In this document: positions 8,121 through 16,465 of the stretch, one piece after another | Layout of the letters: every line of letters starts with the position of its first letter | How positions within the stretch are numbered: the first letter of the stretch is position 1 | Assembly (NCBI GenBank): GCA_036490475.1 | Contig: DASXDT010000006.1 | Location: 1,302,001-1,366,000, forward strand | Source of the DNA: Candidatus Tumulicola sp. | GTDB lineage: Bacteria > Vulcanimicrobiota > Vulcanimicrobiia > Vulcanimicrobiales > Vulcanimicrobiaceae | Length of the DNA: 64,000 nt | Direction of reading: 5' to 3' | Made by a program: the position numbers and the translations under genes | The notes under the pieces: generated by a model | Database searches by the model: none | Told to the model about the DNA's origin: nothing | Seen by the model: only the letters and a program-made list of their open reading frames with translations

Positions 8121-8276
8121 AATTGCTCCTTGTGGCAGAACGCTGTACGGCGATGCTACCATTGCCGGGCTACCGTGGGGATGGGGAGCCAGCCCTACCT
8201 TTGCATCACCCCGCTACAACGCAGCCTCCCGTGGTGCCATGCGTCTGGCACTAGCTCGTCGTACGATCGTCGTAGG

Positions 8277-11198
8277 ATGAACGGCAAACAGGACGCATCA
8301 CTCCACATGACGCGCGTGGACTTGTCCGGCGCGCAAGATATCCTGGCGAAGTACGACGCCGGGAATCTTGCCGTAGAAGCGGTTCCGGGCGCCGGCAAAA
8401 CGAGCGTAATCGTTCGCCGGCTCGAGCATCTGGTAGAATCCGGCGTGCCGCCGGAACGCATCCTCGCGCTCACGTTCTCGCGGCGAGCGGTTCGCGAACT
8501 GCGCGATCGGATCGGCCGTAGCTTGCCCGGCGTTTCGGGCCGGCTGGAGGTGCGCACGTTCCACGGGTTCGCGTCGCGCCTGCTCGGCATCGATCGCCCC
8601 GGCTTCACATCGGGCCGGCTGGTCGAACGTCCGGTCGCCGAGCTGGTCTTGCGCGAAGCATTTTCGTCGACCCCCGCGCGCGGCTTCGCGCCCAGAGTGC
8701 TGCGTTCGCCATCGTTCGTGCGCGATGCCGAGCGTTACGTCGCCGATTTGCAGCGAGCCGGCGATTCGGTGCGCGCCGAATTGGCGCGCGACGGCAGCGA
8801 ACGTTTGCGCGATTGCATACTTGTATCCGAACGACTCTCGCAACTGCGCCGCGACCTGGGGATCGCCGACTACGACGATCTCGTCGCACGCGCCACCGCG
8901 TTGGCGACCGATCCAACGTCGCGCGTGCATGCCTGGCTACGCGATCGATACGACCACGTGTTGGTCGACGAATTTCAAGACACCGATCCACAACAGGTGC
9001 GGCTGGTCGAAGCGCTGGATGCGACGGTGTTTGCCGTCGGCGACCCGGCGCAGGCGATTTATGGTTTCCGCGGTGCCGCGCGCGATGCCATCGAGCGCGC
9101 CGTACGAACGCTGCACATGCATCGCGAGCGTCTCGACGCATCGCGGCGCTGCCCGCAGGCGATCTGCGACATCGTCAATGCGATTCCGGGACTACCGGAT
9201 GCGCAACGCATGACGACCGCGGTCGAGCACGGCGGAACCGCGTCGGTACTCGTGGCTGCAACGCCGCTCGACGAAGCCTCGCTGGTCGCCGATCGAGTCG
9301 CAGCCGCGTGCGAAGCCGGCGTTGCGCCATCGGAAATCGCAGTGCTGCTGCGATCGCTCGAACCGCTCGGCAGTTTCGTTCGTGCGGAAATCGAACGGCG
9401 CGGCATTCGCGTGGCGCTGTCGGGCGGCGACGCGATCGTGCACGAGCCGGTGGTACGAACGCTGCTCGATGCGCTGCGTGTCGTCGCGGATCCGTCGCAA
9501 CTCGATTGCTGGGCCGATCTCTTCGCGTCGCCGGTGCTCGGCTATCCGCGGTTGCGAGCGTTTCGTGCGCTGCACGCTGCGAAACCCGAAAGCATCGATG
9601 CAGCCTGTGACGTGCTACAGTCGTGCGGTTCCGGACGGGTCGACGCCGGCGCGGTGCGGCACGCGCTGCTCGAAGCGCGCACGGCATGGGAAGGCGGCGA
9701 TGTCGATCGAGCCGCCAACGGCCTCGCGATCGGGCTCGATCTGCTGGGCGCCGTACTCGACACGAGCGATGCCGCCGCGCGTCGCGCCGGCCGCCGTCTG
9801 CGCCGCACGCTCGAAGCACTCGAAGATATCGCAACGGCGCAGCGCCGGCTCGGCCGCGGCGGAAACTCGGATGCGGTGCTATCCGCGTTGCTGGAACATT
9901 CGGCGCAGTGGCCCGACGAAGCCGACGAGTCGAGCGACGGCGATGCCGTGCGCGTGCTGACGATTCACGCGTCGAAGGGCCTCGAGTTCGATACCATCGT
10001 GCTGGCCGATGCGGCCGACGGACACTTGCCCGTCGAGCTACGGCGCGAAGGCATTCTCGACGAATCCGATCTAGTGCTGTCGCGCAGGCTCGGCTGCGAT
10101 CTCGGCGCTACGCCGGCCGAACACGTGGAAGAAGAACGCTCGCTGTTTTACGTGGCCGTCACTCGTTCGAAGCGCGAGCTGATCGTTACGTTTTCGGCCC
10201 ACGGGATCGACGGAACGCCGCAAGCGCCGTCTCGATTCTTACCGTTGCACGAGCGCGATCGCTTGGCGGACGCCGAGCCGTATCGCGCGCCACTGCTGTT
10301 CGACGGTGCGGCAAAACTGCTGCCGGCCTTCGAACCGCGTCCCGTAACGCTGCCGAAGCGCATCGGCGTAACGCGCATCGACGACTGGTTCTCGTGTCCG
10401 CGCAAGTTCTTTTATTCGGCCGTCGTCCGTTTGCCGAGCGAACGCGCGTTTACGATGACGTTCGGCACGTTGGTTCACAAAACGCTCGAACGGTTCCACC
10501 GCGAGTACGGACGCGTCGACGGCGACTCGGATGCGTCGGCGTGGAACGAGCGCATGCGTGCGATTCGGCGCGAGGTATGGCTCGACGCCGGCTTCGATTG
10601 GAAGCTCGAGAGCGATGCCGCCGGCGCCAGTGCCGACCGAATGCTCGAAACCTACGTCCTCGAAACGATCGCGCACGGACGCGAGCGTCCGTTTACCATC
10701 GAGTCGATCGAACGCTGGGTTGAGGCCGACGTCGACGGTAACGAGACGATCGGAAAACTCGACCGCATGGACCGTTTCGACGATGGCTCGTCGCGCATCG
10801 TCGATTACAAGACCGGCCGGTTATACAACGAGCTCCAGGCCGGATTGGAAAAGCTGGTCGACGCGGTCGCAAACGACAAGCTCTACGGCGAAACAACGCC
10901 GAAAATCGCCAGCGTCCAGCTGCCGTTATACCGGCGCGCGCTTGGGGGCGATCCCGAAGTCGAACTGATCTACTTGCGCGGCAAGGACGGCGGCAGCATC
11001 GCGTTCGACGGTCTGGACCGTACGGGAGAAGTCGAGTTGTTGGCTCGGGTCGACGACGCCGTGCGCGCCGGCTTTAGCGATGCGGTGGTTCGGCCGCAGG
11101 CGATGCAACGCACGACCGGCGATTTGCGGGTCTGCCAGCAATGCAATTTCTACGCTATATGCGATGGCGCGCTCGAAGCGGTGGACGCACAAGAATGA
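8277..11198 (+). CDS. AdnA-like UvrD/Rep helicase with C-terminal RecB-type nuclease
   Basis: 973 residues from the ATG at 8277. Superfamily 1 helicase motifs appear in order: Walker A AVPGAGKTS (about 35-43), motif Ia LALTFSRRAVRELRDRI, Walker B DEFQDTDPQQ (about 230), and motif V LTIHASKGLEFDTIV. The C-terminal nuclease has GTLVH, the active-site strand IVDYKTG (about 841), and four Cys (FSCPRKF, then CQQCNFYAIC) that fit a Fe-S staple. Such proteins resect double-strand breaks for recombination. The following gene encodes a second protein of the same architecture with an ATGA overlap, the AdnA/AdnB arrangement of actinobacteria rather than AddAB, where only one subunit has a full helicase. 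A TACGAT box ends 9 nt before the start. Confidence 0.85.
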   Translation: MNGKQDASLHMTRVDLSGAQDILAKYDAGNLAVEAVPGAGKTSVIVRRLEHLVESGVPPERILALTFSRRAVRELRDRIGRSLPGVSGRLEVRTFHGFASRLLGIDRPGFTSGRLVERPVAELVLREAFSSTPARGFAPRVLRSPSFVRDAERYVADLQRAGDSVRAELARDGSERLRDCILVSERLSQLRRDLGIADYDDLVARATALATDPTSRVHAWLRDRYDHVLVDEFQDTDPQQVRLVEALDATVFAVGDPAQAIYGFRGAARDAIERAVRTLHMHRERLDASRRCPQAICDIVNAIPGLPDAQRMTTAVEHGGTASVLVAATPLDEASLVADRVAAACEAGVAPSEIAVLLRSLEPLGSFVRAEIERRGIRVALSGGDAIVHEPVVRTLLDALRVVADPSQLDCWADLFASPVLGYPRLRAFRALHAAKPESIDAACDVLQSCGSGRVDAGAVRHALLEARTAWEGGDVDRAANGLAIGLDLLGAVLDTSDAAARRAGRRLRRTLEALEDIATAQRRLGRGGNSDAVLSALLEHSAQWPDEADESSDGDAVRVLTIHASKGLEFDTIVLADAADGHLPVELRREGILDESDLVLSRRLGCDLGATPAEHVEEERSLFYVAVTRSKRELIVTFSAHGIDGTPQAPSRFLPLHERDRLADAEPYRAPLLFDGAAKLLPAFEPRPVTLPKRIGVTRIDDWFSCPRKFFYSAVVRLPSERAFTMTFGTLVHKTLERFHREYGRVDGDSDASAWNERMRAIRREVWLDAGFDWKLESDAAGASADRMLETYVLETIAHGRERPFTIESIERWVEADVDGNETIGKLDRMDRFDDGSSRIVDYKTGRLYNELQAGLEKLVDAVANDKLYGETTPKIASVQLPLYRRALGGDPEVELIYLRGKDGGSIAFDGLDRTGEVELLARVDDAVRAGFSDAVVRPQAMQRTTGDLRVCQQCNFYAICDGALEAVDAQE

Positions 11199-14100
11199 GC
11201 GCGTTCGACGTTCGGATCTTCGGCGAACGGCAACCCACCGCCGAACAACTGCGAGCCATCTCCGCACCGGCCGACGGCCGCCGCGCGATCGACGCCGGCG
11301 CCGGCACCGGAAAGACCACGACGCTCGAGCTACGCGCATTGTATTTGGTCGCGAGCGGCGCCATTCGACCCGAAGAGTTGCTGGTGGTCACGTTCACGCG
11401 CAAAGCCGCTGCCGAAATCGGCGAACGCATTTTACGGACGTTGGACCGCGAGCGAGAGCACTCCGAGGACGATCCGCACGGCGTGACGTGCTGCACGATC
11501 CACTCCCTCGCGTCGCGGATTCTCGACGAGTTCTCGTACGCGCACGGCGAAGCGGCGCCGCCGCGTCCGCTGGCCGATGCCGAGGCACGCGCGTTATTCG
11601 ACGAAGTGATGGACGAAGCGTTCGACGGCGTTTTGAACGCGCCGGTCGACGCGCTTCCGGTGTTCGAAATCAAACCAGCCGAACTGCGCAGCGCGTTCGC
11701 GACGTTGGTGCTGAGGCTAAAACAAGCCGGTATCGATCCCGAAACGTTCGAACGCGAAGGACTCAAAGCGGCGGCGGTATTGGGTGCTCAACCGTGGGGG
11801 CAGCTCTGGCAAGTGGGAAAGAACGGCAAACCGATCGCTCACATTCCCAAGCCCGAACGCACCGAACGCCAACGCCGCATCGAATCCGAGCGCGAAGCCT
11901 CCAACGTGCGCTTTGCCACTGCCGTGTATCGGCGATTCAATCGCCGACTCGAGGAAGCGCAAGCCGCGACCTACGCCGATCTCTTAACGCAAGCGACCGC
12001 GTTGCTCGAAGCGCACCCGGAGATCGGTGCGACGTTACGCCGCCGTTGGAACTACGTGCTGATCGACGAGTTTCAGGACACGGCGCCGGCGCAGATGTCG
12101 TTTCTACGAGCGTTGTTTGGGGATCCCGAACACCCCGAGCGCGAATTGCTGCGCGTGATGGCGGTCGGCGATTTCCGCCAAGCGATCTACGGCTTCAACG
12201 GCGCCGATCCATCGATCATGCAGCGCTTCGCAAAGAGCGCCGACGACGTGTACGCACTCGGTGAGAACCGCCGTTCGACCGAGCAGATTCTCGCCGTTGC
12301 GCACGGCGCGCTGTCGGCGGCCGCCGGCGAATTCGAACCGGGCGACCCGATGACGGCCCGGCGCGGCGCGGCACCGGTGGCCTGCGTATTTGCCGGCGTA
12401 TTTGGCGCGCCGGGCGCTCCGATCGCACAGCGCATCGAAGCCGAGGCGGATGCGATCGCCGACGAGATCGTACGCTTGCGTACCGAGAACGTCGCCGCCG
12501 GCGATATCGCGTTGCTATTGCGCAAACGCACGCACGCACATCGCTACGTACGCGCGCTGGCGCGCCGCGGTATTCCGGTCGCGCTCGACCGCCGTTCGGG
12601 CCTACTGGAGATGCCCGAGATTCGCGATGCGCGCGCGTGGCTGCGTTTGTTGACCGACTTCGGTAAACCGACCGCGCTGACGCTCGCATTGGTGCGGGTA
12701 CTCCAATCGCCACAGGTGCGTCTCGACGACGAAGGGTTGGCGCAAATCGCGGCGTGCGCGGATCGCGATTGGGCCGGTGTGGTGCTCGATGGTACCGCGG
12801 ACGAGCGGCTCGACGAGCGGGTTCGCGCCAAGCTGCGGAGCGTGCGCGAGTGGCTGACCGAACTGCTGCCGGGGCGCACGGAGACGGCGACGCTCGGCGT
12901 CCGGCGGCTCTTTGCGACGGTGCCGTTGGCGGCATCGTACGCCGGCGATACGCAAGCCGAGCAGCGACTGGCGAATTTGCGCGCGTTCGAACTCTTGGCG
13001 CAACGCTTTGCCGCCGACGCGGTCGACCCGAGGTTGCCGGAGTTCGTTCGCTATTGCGAGCGCTGCGTCGATTTCGAGGAATCGGTAGAAGAAGCCGATC
13101 TGGATGCCGGCGGCGTAGCCGTTATGACCGTGCATCAGGCCAAAGGCTTGGAGTGGAACGCGGTGTTCGTTCCGGGCGCCGACCCAATGCACTACTCGAA
13201 TCGACTGACGGTCGGCCCCGTTCGTTGGGACGACCGGCATGGCGCACTGGTTATGAGCCGCGACATCGACGATTGTTTGACGTTACGCAACATTATGATG
13301 AGATGCGACTACGACCCGCAAACGGGAGAGTTCGCCAAAGAGGATGCGCGCAAGCGGCGCCGCGCCGACGAGGAGTGTCGGGTGCTGTACGTCGCGCTTA
13401 CGCGTGCGCGCGACCGGCTGTACGTGTCGAGTCCGAGCGGCGAAAAAAGGACGCATCCGAGTTTCGACGCGATCGTCCGGTCGGCGTCGGCCTGGCCCAA
13501 GTACCCGGTCGAAATATCCGAGGAACCGGCACGCGTGCAGCAGCGAACGACGCGCGTGGAAGCCTACGAACCGTTGCGGTTGCCCTTCGACGACGTGCCG
13601 GCCCCCGTACCGTCGTTTACGGCGTTATCGACGTATCGGACGTGTCCGCGATCGGCGCGCTACAAGTACCGCTTGCGCTTGCCCGAACTCGAAGGCTTGC
13701 ACGAACGCGAAACGCCGGGAGCGGCGAGCGAATGGGCGCTCGATCCGGCGTCATTTGGTTCGCTCATTCACCGCGCGCTCGAACTGTGGGGACAAGCACG
13801 AATCGACGGCGAGCCGATCGATACGGAACTGGCGCTGCAGAACGCGTTGGTCGACTTCGACAACGCGTCCGACGCGGATCGTGCGCGCGCGCGCGCGGTA
13901 TTGGCGAAGGCCGTGCCGGTGCTCGATGGCTTAACGTTCGTTGCGGTCGAGACGGGATTCGATCACGAGGTGGATGGCGTCAGCTTAAGTGGCGTGATCG
14001 ATTTGATCGCGCGCGATGCGGATGGCACGCTGCTGGTGGTCGATTACAAGACCGGCACGGCGATTGCCGACGAGTATTACGGGCTGCAGCTCGACTTGTA

Positions 14101-14329
14101 CGCGCGTGCGGCACGCGAGCGCTACGCGGGCGAACGGCTGCACGCTCGGATTCTGCGGTTATCGGAATCGCAAGCGCAGTGGCGCGATGCGATTCCCACG
14201 GCGCCGCGGGAACTCGAGCGACTACTACGCGATTCCGACGGCTTTCGTTCGGACGAAGCCAAGGTGGGACCGCATTGCTCGACGTGTCCGTACAACGGCG
14301 CGCCTTGCCACGCGCCTAGCGAACGGTAA
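11195..14329 (+). CDS. AdnB-like (AddA/UvrD-type) helicase with C-terminal RecB-type nuclease
   Basis: 1044 residues; the ATG at 11195 overlaps the previous stop (ATGA). Helicase motifs: Walker A GAGTGKTTT (about 33-41), TFTRKAAAEIGERIL, LIDEFQDTAPAQ (about 288), QAIYGFNGADPS, and TVHQAKGLEWNAVFV (about 645). The nuclease domain has TCPRSARYKYRL, GSLIHRALELW, VVDYKTGTAIADEYY (about 948) and the closing CSTCPYNGAPC, again a four-Cys Fe-S pattern. Both subunits of the pair thus carry a motor and a nuclease, as in mycobacterial AdnAB. It should form a heterodimer with the upstream product and process DNA ends. It meets the Vgb-like gene tail to tail with a 14-bp overlap. Confidence 0.88.
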   Translation: MSAFDVRIFGERQPTAEQLRAISAPADGRRAIDAGAGTGKTTTLELRALYLVASGAIRPEELLVVTFTRKAAAEIGERILRTLDREREHSEDDPHGVTCCTIHSLASRILDEFSYAHGEAAPPRPLADAEARALFDEVMDEAFDGVLNAPVDALPVFEIKPAELRSAFATLVLRLKQAGIDPETFEREGLKAAAVLGAQPWGQLWQVGKNGKPIAHIPKPERTERQRRIESEREASNVRFATAVYRRFNRRLEEAQAATYADLLTQATALLEAHPEIGATLRRRWNYVLIDEFQDTAPAQMSFLRALFGDPEHPERELLRVMAVGDFRQAIYGFNGADPSIMQRFAKSADDVYALGENRRSTEQILAVAHGALSAAAGEFEPGDPMTARRGAAPVACVFAGVFGAPGAPIAQRIEAEADAIADEIVRLRTENVAAGDIALLLRKRTHAHRYVRALARRGIPVALDRRSGLLEMPEIRDARAWLRLLTDFGKPTALTLALVRVLQSPQVRLDDEGLAQIAACADRDWAGVVLDGTADERLDERVRAKLRSVREWLTELLPGRTETATLGVRRLFATVPLAASYAGDTQAEQRLANLRAFELLAQRFAADAVDPRLPEFVRYCERCVDFEESVEEADLDAGGVAVMTVHQAKGLEWNAVFVPGADPMHYSNRLTVGPVRWDDRHGALVMSRDIDDCLTLRNIMMRCDYDPQTGEFAKEDARKRRRADEECRVLYVALTRARDRLYVSSPSGEKRTHPSFDAIVRSASAWPKYPVEISEEPARVQQRTTRVEAYEPLRLPFDDVPAPVPSFTALSTYRTCPRSARYKYRLRLPELEGLHERETPGAASEWALDPASFGSLIHRALELWGQARIDGEPIDTELALQNALVDFDNASDADRARARAVLAKAVPVLDGLTFVAVETGFDHEVDGVSLSGVIDLIARDADGTLLVVDYKTGTAIADEYYGLQLDLYARAARERYAGERLHARILRLSESQAQWRDAIPTAPRELERLLRDSDGFRSDEAKVGPHCSTCPYNGAPCHAPSER

Positions 14330-15335
14330 TACGGCCGATCGCTTCTGGCGATAATGATGACGTGAACCACATTGCGCCATCGGGACCGGCCGCGATGCCC
14401 GACAGCGACGTGAATCCAGAGCCGACGTTGTAAAAGGCGAACTTGCCCGACATCGTGATGCGGCCAATATATCCGGTATTGGTGGCGCCGGTGAACCATA
14501 GCGCGCCATCCGGCCCCGTAGCGATCGCGTACGCGTCGGCGTGCGGACTCGGCAAGGTGTATTCGGTCAGCTTCCCCGCGGTCGTCAGCCGGCCGATGGC
14601 GCCCGCGAATTCTTCCGTGAACCACAGTGCGCCGTCCGGTCCGACGCAGATCGACTGAGGTCCCGCACCGACGGTGTACTTCGTTACTTTGCCCCTGGTT
14701 GTCAGCCGATACACGTGATTCGAATAGTGCGATCCAAGCCCAGATTCTGCGATCCACAGATTCTTGTCGGGGCCTTCGACGATGCCCTCAAGGGCAGCAT
14801 TGCTCGCACCGACCGTAAAGCGCTGGATCTTTCCATTGTTAAAACGATGACCGACGGTTCCGTTGATTTCGGTAAACCATAACGTTCCGTCAGCAGCGGT
14901 GGTGATCGCTTGCGTATACGCTCCGCCGGGATCTTTGTACAGCGTTACCTTGCCGCGCGTCGTTATCCGGCCGATGCCGCCCTCTTGTATCCCTTGCGTA
15001 AACCACAGATCGTTGCCGGGTCCGGCGGTGATTCCGGGGTCGACCTCGGTTCCGGTTACTTGTTGCAGCGTGTACGTCCCATCGGTCGTAATTCGGCCGA
15101 TCACGTCGTTACCGGGATCGGTAAACCACAACGCACCGTCAGGACCGGCGACGATTCCGGCCGGGGTCGCGTCGCCGAAGGTATCGGGATATATCGTTAC
15201 CACGCCGCGTTTGTCGGGCTTTGCCGACGAACGGGCAGCGGCGATGGAATTTGTCGATGGAAGGGTGGAATGCCCGGCGCACGCGCTGAGGGGAACCAGC
15301 GCGGCCAAACTAACGACCGAAAGAAGCTTTTGCAT
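14316..15335 (-). CDS. Vgb-like seven-bladed beta-propeller lipoprotein
   Basis: 339 residues from the ATG at 15335. The signal peptide ends PLSAC, a good lipobox. Seven repeats of about 43 residues follow, each with a GPDG-A/N-LWFT core (for example GPDGALWFTDPG, GPGNDLWFTQG, GPDGALWFTEE), so a closed seven-bladed propeller is expected. This is the fold of virginiamycin B lyase (Vgb) and related streptogramin lyases. Vgb is cytoplasmic and inactivates streptogramin B, whereas this one is exported, so a lyase role is unproven and a binding or other lyase role is as likely. Its ATG overlaps the stop of the ankyrin gene (TAATG), indicating translational coupling. Confidence 0.75.
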   Translation of the reverse strand: MQKLLSVVSLAALVPLSACAGHSTLPSTNSIAAARSSAKPDKRGVVTIYPDTFGDATPAGIVAGPDGALWFTDPGNDVIGRITTDGTYTLQQVTGTEVDPGITAGPGNDLWFTQGIQEGGIGRITTRGKVTLYKDPGGAYTQAITTAADGTLWFTEINGTVGHRFNNGKIQRFTVGASNAALEGIVEGPDKNLWIAESGLGSHYSNHVYRLTTRGKVTKYTVGAGPQSICVGPDGALWFTEEFAGAIGRLTTAGKLTEYTLPSPHADAYAIATGPDGALWFTGATNTGYIGRITMSGKFAFYNVGSGFTSLSGIAAGPDGAMWFTSSLSPEAIGRITVR

Positions 15336-16426
15336 TAACGCATTATCTCCGTAAGGTACTGTGCTACGTGATCGTGTCCGGCGTATCGCGCCCATTCGAG
15401 TGGGGTGGCGTCGTGCCGAACATCGATGATATCGGTGCGGGCCCCGTGTTGGACGAGATATTTCGTGAGCTCCAGATCTCCGTTCAGCGCGGCTTGGTGC
15501 AGCGGCGTTCCGTGTGAATGCATCCGCGGCGGCGAAAAGCGGTTCGGATCGGTGCCGGCTTCGATCAGCAGCCGAACGATATCGGCGTGTCCGAATTGCG
15601 TCGCGAGCGACAGCGCGCGTTGCCGTTCGAGCTCGGTCGCGGTGGCGAGCGCGTCGGTCGCCTCCCGCAGGCGCCCGGTGGCAGCGGCGACCGGTAGATC
15701 GAGTTTCGCCCCGTTGCGAAGCAGCTCTTCGACGGCTTCGAATTGGCCGTAGATCAGCGGCGCGAGCAACGCGTCGTTCGGATCGGCACCGGCGTTACAC
15801 AGAACGCGGACGAGCTCGGGTTGCATGCCGCTTTCGTGTGCAACGGCGCTCGACGCGACGAGCGCGAGCGTATCGGTCAGCGTGCGGCGATCGTTCTTCG
15901 CACCAGCGTCGATCACGATTTGCGCCAGTTCCGGTGCGTTCGACGGCAGACGTCCGTTCCGCGTCGGATTTTCCGCGACGAACTCGAGCAACGTCGGATC
16001 GTGAAAATAGTTCATTCCTTCGAGGTGCAGGCGTTGCGTCGCCAGGCCGGGATTGCGTTGCAGCAACCCTCGCAGGCCGGCTGCGTCGCCGGCGTCGAGC
16101 AGATCGACGGCCTGTCGAAACAGCGGATCTTCGATGCGCAGATGCGCCGGTTGGAACACGTCGGGCCGTTCGGACAGTTCGGCGAACGCCTTAAGCCGGG
16201 GCCACGATTCGAACCCGTATTCGTGCGCGATCGTCAGTTCGGCATCTGCCTCGGTAAAGGGCGCTTCGGCGATGCGTTCGTCGGATGCATCGGAAAACCG
16301 CGGATGAAACTCGCGAATGCGCTGGCAGGCTTGCGGTGTGGCCAATTTCCGATCGCGCAGCAGATCGCGCATCCGTCGTTCGATATCCGGAAAGGTCGTG
16401 GATGCGTTCAAAACGCGCGTCGGCAT
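15335..16426 (-). CDS. ankyrin-repeat protein
   Basis: 363 residues. The C-terminal two thirds contain ankyrin repeats, best seen in GTPLHQAALNGDLELTKYL and the next unit DATPLEWARYAGHDHVAQYL. Earlier degenerate units include FGHADIVRLLIEAGTDPNRF. The N-terminal third is helical and contains EYGFESWPRLKAFAEL, a motif common in front of bacterial ankyrin proteins of this type. There is no signal peptide, so it is probably cytoplasmic and mediates a protein-protein contact. It is coupled to the downstream Vgb-like gene by a one-base overlap, although that product is exported. Confidence 0.75.
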   Translation of the reverse strand: MPTRVLNASTTFPDIERRMRDLLRDRKLATPQACQRIREFHPRFSDASDERIAEAPFTEADAELTIAHEYGFESWPRLKAFAELSERPDVFQPAHLRIEDPLFRQAVDLLDAGDAAGLRGLLQRNPGLATQRLHLEGMNYFHDPTLLEFVAENPTRNGRLPSNAPELAQIVIDAGAKNDRRTLTDTLALVASSAVAHESGMQPELVRVLCNAGADPNDALLAPLIYGQFEAVEELLRNGAKLDLPVAAATGRLREATDALATATELERQRALSLATQFGHADIVRLLIEAGTDPNRFSPPRMHSHGTPLHQAALNGDLELTKYLVQHGARTDIIDVRHDATPLEWARYAGHDHVAQYLTEIMR

Positions 16427-16465
16427 GCCGCCGTTCTGCGGGATATGGTGGGCCTCGCCCTGCCT

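Noticed and set aside
12754-14319. 521-codon open frame in a second frame of the AdnB-like gene
   Set aside because: It is Arg/Ala-rich without domain motifs, while the main frame has a complete helicase and nuclease. It is a GC-rich shadow.
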